Assembly (NCBI RefSeq): GCF_021130785.1
Contig: NC_060207.1
Coordinates: 102,031,001 to 102,095,000, forward strand
Direction: 5' to 3'
DNA length: 64,000 nt
Source: Homalodisca vitripennis
Taxonomy: Eukaryota > Arthropoda > Insecta > Hemiptera > Cicadellidae
Shown here: positions 49,401-58,400 of the stretch, piece after piece
Position numbering within the stretch: the stretch's first letter is position 1
How the letters are laid out: every line of letters starts with the position of its first letter
Translations under genes and position numbers: made by a program
Notes under the pieces: generated by a model
What the model saw: only the letters and a program-made list of their open reading frames with translations
Databases searched by the model: none
What the model was told of the DNA's origin: nothing

Positions 49401-52400
49401 ACTAAATGTTTCACATCAGTTTATTATGCCAGTCAAAGACTTTAATATTGTCTTATTCTACATTTCATACCCGAGGGATTATTCTGAAAGCTGAAAATAT
49501 TAAAACACTAAATAGACTTGAGTGAACATCACACTGAACAAATAAGTTACACACTTCTACTCCGGAACTGAAATCATTAGTCACAGTTCTCCTTAAAACT
49601 AAATAAATACTTAGGGTGTAGTTCACTGATACATTGTAGTTTGACAGTTCCAGTGTACTTATCATCTCCAGACAGTACAGTTCAGTACTGGTCAACGTCA
49701 AAAACAGGTCTTGAGCAAGATTCGTCACCCAGAATAAAATATTTGTAGGTAGCCCTCTCATAAGCTATTCTCTGTACTACTTGCACATGAATTTCTCTAT
49801 GATTGTATTGGTCAAGAATGAAAGATATAGATCAGAAAAACAATTTCCTATTCCTAATATTGGTAATTCACGTTGTATATTCGTTATTGTTCAGAAACGC
49901 CAATTATAAACAGAAACTAGATTATAAAACTACATACTAAAATTGTTGTTAGAAAACAAATTTCTCACAGCTGGAAAATTATCATAACTGACTGTTATTT
50001 TTCTGTAAGAATTGTATTGAATTGACTCATTATTTTAAGAGTTGTAGATTGTAGATCTCTGGAGTAATGGGAAATCTGAGGAAATTCAACAAAGCATTCT
50101 CTCCTTTAATTTGACAAATAAATCTTGAAGATCGATCGGTTCAGTAGTCACTGAGCACTCAGTATTTCAACCGTGTTTTAATATATAGTATGTAATTAGG
50201 GTTTTTTTTCTTTCACTTTACTAATTTATTACTTTAAAAAATCTGTTACTTTCTGGATAACCCTCGTATTTTACTTTGGGTTTCACAAGGCCACTTCGGT
50301 GACATGGCTGATACATAAGAGACACTAAATCAACAACCGTCAATGAAAGCCTAAAATGCAACTCTAATTAATTGAATTGAAATAAAGTAAATTAAAGATG
50401 TCTTATTTTACCACGAGGTTAGGACTAAAAAGCCCTCCCTAACAAAACCTGGAGACCAACGGCTTAAGGAACTTCTGAACCATCACCGGGCAGGCGGGGT
50501 GCTTGCAAGGACAGGATAGCCCAGCGGTCACCCCAGCGACCAAAGAAGAACATAGACTGGAAATCCCTATACCCAATACATTACGGCAGTTGAAGCCAAC
50601 CTACACCCACTCTGGTGACAAACCGGCCGGGCACCAGCTCGCGGCGAGTATGCATTTTAATTCGCCGCGTTTCATTAACACCGTTGGATTATACAGTTAG
50701 AGTTGGGATAAAAACTTGAAATTTCACAATTTTGTAGTCAATACTATGGCAATGATGATGTAGTAGATAAACATTTTAAAAGTTTATTACAAGTGTTATA
50801 AAATAAATATTATTAATTAAAAACCAATTTGAGCTTTGGCGATGGACATGAAATAATGAGTCGGCTGCTACTTTTTTTATTTATTGGTCAGGCGAGTTTC
50901 GTCTGCGAGAAAGTTTGAGATAATAAACCAAATTTTACCGTAGTATTTTTTATAAATTTTTGGAGTGAACAGTTTGTCGAGAAACGAGGTATAAAGCAGA
51001 AACAAATTTCATGCGGCGCAAACACGTACTCGCCGCCTCGCCTCCATACGCTGCAAATAGGTTTAATGTTTAAATGCTCAACCTTTATTATACTCAAATC
51101 TATAAACATTAGCAACTTATTATGGGAATATATCTAAATTTGATTAAATCAACTAATCGTTGTAGCGGGTTTCAAAACCAACAAGTACATAATAAAATGA
51201 AACATTATATGTAATTAAAGCCTATAAATTAAACCTTTTACAATACGGAATAACTTAAATGTCTAACTTAAATAGTTAATTTACTTTTTATGTGATGTTA
51301 CAGTTTACAATGTTACTGTTTATTTGGTGTTACAGTATATATCAATGAATGATTTCTAACATTCTATACAGGTTACAGTATAGTTTTTACAGTTTCTTTA
51401 TGGTATTTAGTTTATATCCCTTACTTACAATTAAATAAAATGTACACAAATTCCAGCGAAGTATATATTTTAGTTGATCATTCTTAAAAAACCATCCAAT
51501 TTCCAATAATACAAATTCTATAATCGGTGGCAAGCAAAAGCAAACAACGAGAGCGAGCACATCCTGCCGCCACACGGACGCTCGGTAGTGGGTGACTCAT
51601 CCACTGCCATCCCCACCACTCTGGTGATGACCGGCTTCAGCCTCGCGCCCCGATTGCCAGTCTATGTTCTTCTTTGGTCGCTGGGTCACCCATCCCAGTA
51701 GCAACCACGTTCGCTGTTCTTGATCTGGTTATCTTTTGTTGTACCTGCTACGTTGTGCCATTGTGCCATTGGCAAAATTAAATATGTGAAAAACTTAATC
51801 CAAAAATCAACTAAAACAAAAATAGCATTATTTGTTTAAGTATCATCAATAGGCTATTAGATTATATTGTAAATACTTTACTCAAACATCACATTATTTG
51901 TTGATTTTTCAAATTGAAAATTCTCATAAAGTAAAAAGAGCAACAGAAAACAATTGAATAAAAATTAATTCTAAAAAAGACTACTAATCGAATGGACTGA
52001 CATTAATACCTCCAGCCATCAGAGCAAACCATACAACCTGCACTGATAGAAGGCAACAAAAGACGTCCCTCAAAATGGTATATATCAGATCTAGTTGATC
52101 TAGAGCAGCGGTTCCCAATCTTTTTGGTGACGTACCCCTTAGTTTGTACTATGTATTATGGCGTACCCCTTGGCCCATAACACATATATTTTAAATTGTA
52201 CATGCATCATTAGTTTGCCTTTTTTTATTTTCGTTTTATAAGCAATTATAATCACTCGTATGTTATAAAATCTGAATTTCAAAGATAAAATGCAATAAGA
52301 ATAACAGATCCGTAATGTATTAAAATACAAATTTTATATATTTAGTTTTTAGTTATCTGTGTTAAAACTTGTTAGGTTGGAATAATAAAATGCAAGAAAC

Positions 52401-55400
52401 TGTATTAATACATATATTTAATTATAATCAAATTACAAAATACAAAATTCAGAATTGTGGATGTTGCACAATGAAAATCGTTTAGTTATCATCAGTTATT
52501 CAATGTGAGGGATGAGCTTGAATGGAATGGCTTAAACTGCTGATGTCTGGCATAATGAGTCTGAGAACACATTCCACTGTTTGCATTCGGTTCCTGTATT
52601 TATTTTTGATGTACAGCAGATGTTTCACCATACTCTGAGCATCGTTTGATCCAAAAATATCGAGTGCTTTTGTTAAATACTTCTTTCAGATCCGAATCGC
52701 AGTTTAACTCAAAAAGTTCCTCTTTGAGTTTCAGAGAAAAGCTGTTTGGTTTTCTCAATTTCAGCAAAGGGGTTTTTAATCCACGAGTATGAACTCAGAT
52801 CTTCTTGAAATTATTTTGTGAAGTAGCTTGGAGGGAGCTACAATGATCTGATATGTCATTCAAAATTGTTTGACTCAGAAGAAGTTCGTTCTCTTTAATA
52901 AAAGAATCAAGATATGGGAACAATGACACTTGGCTTTTCTTTGCTTCCCCTTCTGCAAATCTTAGTTTTAGTTTCACACTATTGATTTTGTCCATAACTT
53001 CGAATGGGGTGTTATAGCTTCCTTGTAGTTTCCTGTTAACATCATTTAACATACTGAATATGTCTGCCAAATAAGCCAATCGGCTCAACCATAATTCATC
53101 TGAAAAACGGTCATGATACTGAAAGTCTGTGTCGGATAGAAAAATCAATATTTCATGTCGAAGTTAAAAAACTCGAGATATCACTCTTCCTCTCGACAAC
53201 CACCTTACTTCCGTGTGCAGAAGTAATTGTTTGTGAATACTATCCATTTCATCACATAAATTATGGAAAAGGCGTGAGTTCAGTGCTCTGGCTTAAATGA
53301 AATGTACTGTCTTTACTGCTTCATTCAGTACATTTTTCAGTTCTGCAGGACATCTCTTTGTAACCAAAGGCTTCTCGGTGAAGACTACAATGAATAAACT
53401 TAGCCCTTGGGCTTACTTGCTGCACTTGAGTAACAACTCCCTTATGAACTCCAACCACTGCATTTGCCCCATCTGTGCAAATTCCTACACATTTTTCCCA
53501 GTTCAACTCGTTTTCTCAAATAAACGTGTCTAATTTTCCAAATATTTCATCTGCATTTGTGTGTGAAGGCAAGTTTTGGCAAAATAACATGTCTTCTCCG
53601 ACAGTATTTCCATCTTCGTACCTAACATAACATATTAGCTGAGCCATGTTAGTTACGTCAGTTGTTTCATCAATTTGAATAGCAAAATATTTGCTTTTTT
53701 TATTTTCATGAGTAATGTTTCCTTTACATTAGCAGCCGTGTCACTTATTCTTCTTGAAACTGTATTGTTAGAAAGCAAAAGTGAATCAATCTGTTTAGCC
53801 TTATTTTGTCCTAACATGGTTGACACAATGTCTTTAGTTTCTGGCAGTATTAATGTTTCCCCAATGGTATGTGGTTTGCCCTCTTGAGCAATTTTAAGAC
53901 TGTCAAAGTCAAAATTTTTTTATTCAAAATTTGTACATATACAGTTACCAACACATACAAACATCGAATGGTGTCAGCTATAACATACATTTACATAATA
54001 AATGGACATAATTAAATTACCTTATTTTAACAGTGTATTTCACAACCACCTATCAGTTTATAAAAAACTCATCAAAAGAATACAAAGATTTACTTATAAG
54101 ATATTGTTTTACTGTTTTTTTTAAAAAGTAAAAAACTATCAATTTTTAAAATATGTTCTGGTAAGCTATTATAAAATTTAATACCTGCTACTTCTGGTTT
54201 TTTTTTTTTTGAGGTAATTTTTAGATTTATATGTGGTGCTGCAAACTGATTACGATTCCTAGTTAAATAATTGTGCGAAGCCCCCAATTTTGGTAATGTG
54301 TCATTTACTTTTTTTACTACAAGTACCGTTTCCAATATATAAAGTCCGTAAATTGTTAGAATGCCTAGATTCGAAAATAAATGTCTTACCGATTCTTGAT
54401 GGTGTAGTTTAACTCTTTGCTGCACGATATTCTGAGGTCTCTGTGACCCCTAGCTGCACGGTAAAGGTTACTGTTACAAATTAGCATAAAAACTTATTTA
54501 TTAGTCTTTAATATGATTTTAATATACATTTTGAAATTTTTGAATATTAATTTTTTATAATTGGGTGGTGCATTTTTGAATCACTATGCAAAATAAGAAT
54601 GTTTTTAGACCCTACATAATGTAATACTGAAGTAAAGTAGGATTTGTATTTCTTCCAAAATCAAATAAGCATAACAGTTCTTAAACAGCAGATTGAGACC
54701 CTTAAATACGCTGAAGGAGGATCCTTAGTACTTCCTTTCTTATTGGAAGTATTCGTAACCATTCTTCCTGGAAGATTTAATTACTCCCTCCCATTGAACA
54801 CTCCTAGTTACACCTATGATGGTAGATCCATATAATACGAGGGGTATCCAAAAAGTAAGTTTCCCTGTTCTGTAAAAAGACGCATACGTAACACAGCGTG
54901 CAGCTGTGGGCGGGGATATGTAGCGCAGTTCAGTTGGCAACAGGTGCGCCGGTCACTGGCCCATTGTCACGCTTCTCAGTCAGTTGCTGCCCAAACATCA
55001 TGGAGACTCCACTGCGTTCTGCCGCCAGTTGCGAAGTCCGTAGTGTTATTCGTTTCTTGACCGCCAAAAACGAAACTGCCGTTGAAATTCATCGTCAGTT
55101 GTGTCACGTGTATGGTGAACATGTTATGTCCGTTCAGATGGTCCGTCGTTGGCGTGCAATGTTTTTGGAAGGAAGAGAAAATGTTCATGACGATGAGCGT
55201 AGTGGCCGACCGGCCAATTCTCGGCAACCTGACGTCATTAATGCTGTACGAGCAGTTATTGACAATGATAAGCGAGTGACTCTCGATGAAATTATGGATA
55301 AACTGCCGTCAAGTGTTGAAGTTAGCCGGTCATCTGTGCACAATATCATGACAGAAGATCTTCAGCTTGCAAAAGTGTGTGCAAGATGGGTGCCTCGCTT

Positions 55401-58400
55401 ATTGAGCAATGCCCATAAACAACAACGAATGGCTGCTGCCCAGTCTTTCTTGCGATTGTTTGACGATGAAGATGAAAACCTTTTCAGTAGAATAGTCACT
55501 GGTGATGAAACATGGATTCACCACTCAACTCCAGAGACCAAAAGCCAGAGTATGGTGTGGCAAAAAAAAAGGAGAGGCAGCTCCTCAAAAAGCCAAAGTT
55601 TTTGAGTCGGCAGGAAAGGTAATGGCTACAGTTTTTTGGGACTGCCGTGGAGTGTTATTGATTGACTATCTTCCTCGTGGCGAAACCATAAATGCAGAAA
55701 GGTATTGTGAAGTTCTCACCAGACTTCGGCAGGCAATACAGATTAAACGGCGCGGACTTTTGTCGCGCACGGTTCTGCTTATTCAAGATAACGCCCGACC
55801 ACACGCTGCTCGTGCAACAATGGAACTTTTGAGGAAATTTAAGTGGGATGTTTTTGGTCATCCTCCATACTCACCAGATCTTGCGCCTAGCGATTTTCAT
55901 CTGTTTCCGGAGCTGAAAAGACACCTTGGCGGTCGGCGATTTGCCAACAGCGATGACCTTCAAAATGAGGTGGATACTTGGCTTAAAAATTTGGCGGGTG
56001 AATTTTGTGATGCTGGAATAAAAAAACTACTTCCTAGATACCAAGAGTGCTTAGAAAGGGATGGTAACTATGTAGAAAAATAAGGTATGATGTAAAAAGT
56101 TGAATAAATGTGTTTCAGTTATTTTTTGAGTGTTTTTAACTTTTTCATAATTAATGGAAACTTACTTTTTGGATACCCCTCGTAATAGTATTTTCACCTG
56201 CCAATAAAAGACTCTGATTTTGCAATGAGCGTTATTTATATTTTATGCAGTAACAAATAATTTTCATTTTTTAATGATAAACTATGAAATATAGGGATTA
56301 TAACAATCATACTTTAATTTAGACAAATCAGTTTAATAAACACTCATAATAAAGTTGTAATCAATAAAAAAATCTGTGATAAGAAACGCAGGTAAGAAGA
56401 ATTCCAGAATCAGTTTAAATTGGTAGTTCTTATTAAATAATATAACTGAATCTAAAATGGAGTTTTAACACATTTGCCTCTCATTAAAGTTACATAGGAC
56501 ACAATTCTACTCGGAATACATTCCTATGTTACCAGATCATCTGGCTGATGTCAGGCAGTGAAGACTAACTTTCACAACAAAAGGTGAAGGTTGTTAGACT
56601 TAAGGTCATGTGAGATCACAGATTGTATGATGTCATCAGACAACTATATGATGTTCCTTGTGATTACACAACTACAGCTGTGTCGATCAAACTTGAGACT
56701 ATAAGGAAAACAATTCAATGAAAATTATTTTGATTAGTTGAAATGTAATTAAGAAAGGTTATGTAGCAATTTTATTGATAGTTCTTTCTGGAGTTATGAT
56801 ACAATTCATATTAATCATGTTTTAAATACAGCTAAATGATTTTGAAGCTGATTTAACCCAATGGTAAACCATCACAGAAGGCTCTGTATGGCAATGTTTT
56901 TTGATGGCAAATATCCAAAATTCTACTAACCATTCACCATCAATTACAAATTTCAAACAAAGAAAACCAAAGAGTGATAATAGTCAAATAAGTGGAACAG
57001 ATAAACTGGTTTCAGTTTTGGCAATCATTACATGATGCAATAATAGTTTTTGCCTTAAATACAATGTTGTATAAAATTTCTGTTATTTACCACATTTTTT
57101 AAGTGAAAATATTGAAAAGAGAAATTTCTAATTAGTGCAGGAATACCTCGGATCTATATAATATTTACCCTAAAAATCCAGTAATTTCCATGGAAATGTG
57201 GTGATATGGCAACCCTGCTTACACATATTAATACATTAAATCATTAATATCGCAGATATTAGTACTACCTAGTACTTGTCACTACCAAATCTTTTCAACC
57301 GTATGCAGATTTGTTTAAGGAATTTTTAAACTTTTTAAGATTAACTTTGCATGCATTTTAAAATAACTTATTTTAATATTTAAGTACATGTGGCTAATTT
57401 TTTTCTAATAAAATACTAGCAGTTAACAACAGCTTCGCACACAATTTCATAGGCTTTACACATGTATGAGCATTTCTGGTTCAAGTGAGTTATATTTGTG
57501 GCACCAATATTTAGTTTGTCTTGTTGCCATGATCAAGAAAATATGTCAAAAAGATATTTATTGCGATTTTAGTTTACTCTGGCCTTAGTATTTTTTTGCC
57601 ATAACTCATGTAAATAAAAGTCGTTTGACAGGTATTTGGTCTTACGATATGTTAGTTTGGTTATTTAAAACGCATATGTGACAAAAATGGCCAAATATAA
57701 AATAATCTAATTGTAAAAAGTAAAGCCTCTGTGATGTAGAGGTAGCACACTCACCCAGCAAGTGAGAGTCCCGGAGGAGCAAGTACTTTTTATGATTTAA
57801 TGTTTATTACACACATACACACACAAGTGCGCGCACGCACGCACACACACACACAGTGGTCTGAGAAGCACACTTCTACTTTCAGCATTATAATTTACTT
57901 CCAGTAAATTATGCATCCCCTCCAGTGCATGTAAAACTTGTTTATTATTCCTTTTTGCAAGAAATAGAAAACAAATTTAACTTTAGCAAAAACAGAATTG
58001 ATTTAAATTTCTAAATGCACGCTAATTGAATTTTTAACCAAACCCAAAGTTTCTTCAAAGCTTAAGAGTTAATATTTACTAAAACGTCTAGTTGATATAA
58101 TTTATTTCTAATCAGACTTTTCACAATTTTAGAGACCTTAGTGGAGCATACATAGTCCGGAGGAATTTTCAAAATAGGAATAGATCTATATCTTAACCCA
58201 GGACCCTAAGAATGTACATGTAAAATTTCAATACAATTGGTCCAGTATTTTTTTATGCGATTGAGTAACAAATACAAACACACAGACAGACACTTCAGTT
58301 TTTAGATAATAGTATAGATATAGATTGATATATATTTCAAAATATGTTTTAATAATGTATAAAGCCAAGGGAGCAAGTAAATTTATTCTTTACCATCAGA

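Noticed and set aside
49465..49761. 98-codon minus-strand frame inside the old mariner
   Set aside because: No recognisable domain or splice context; probably chance.
57722..57775. A tRNA gene
   Set aside because: The T-arm/B-box half is missing and it runs into a SINE tail.
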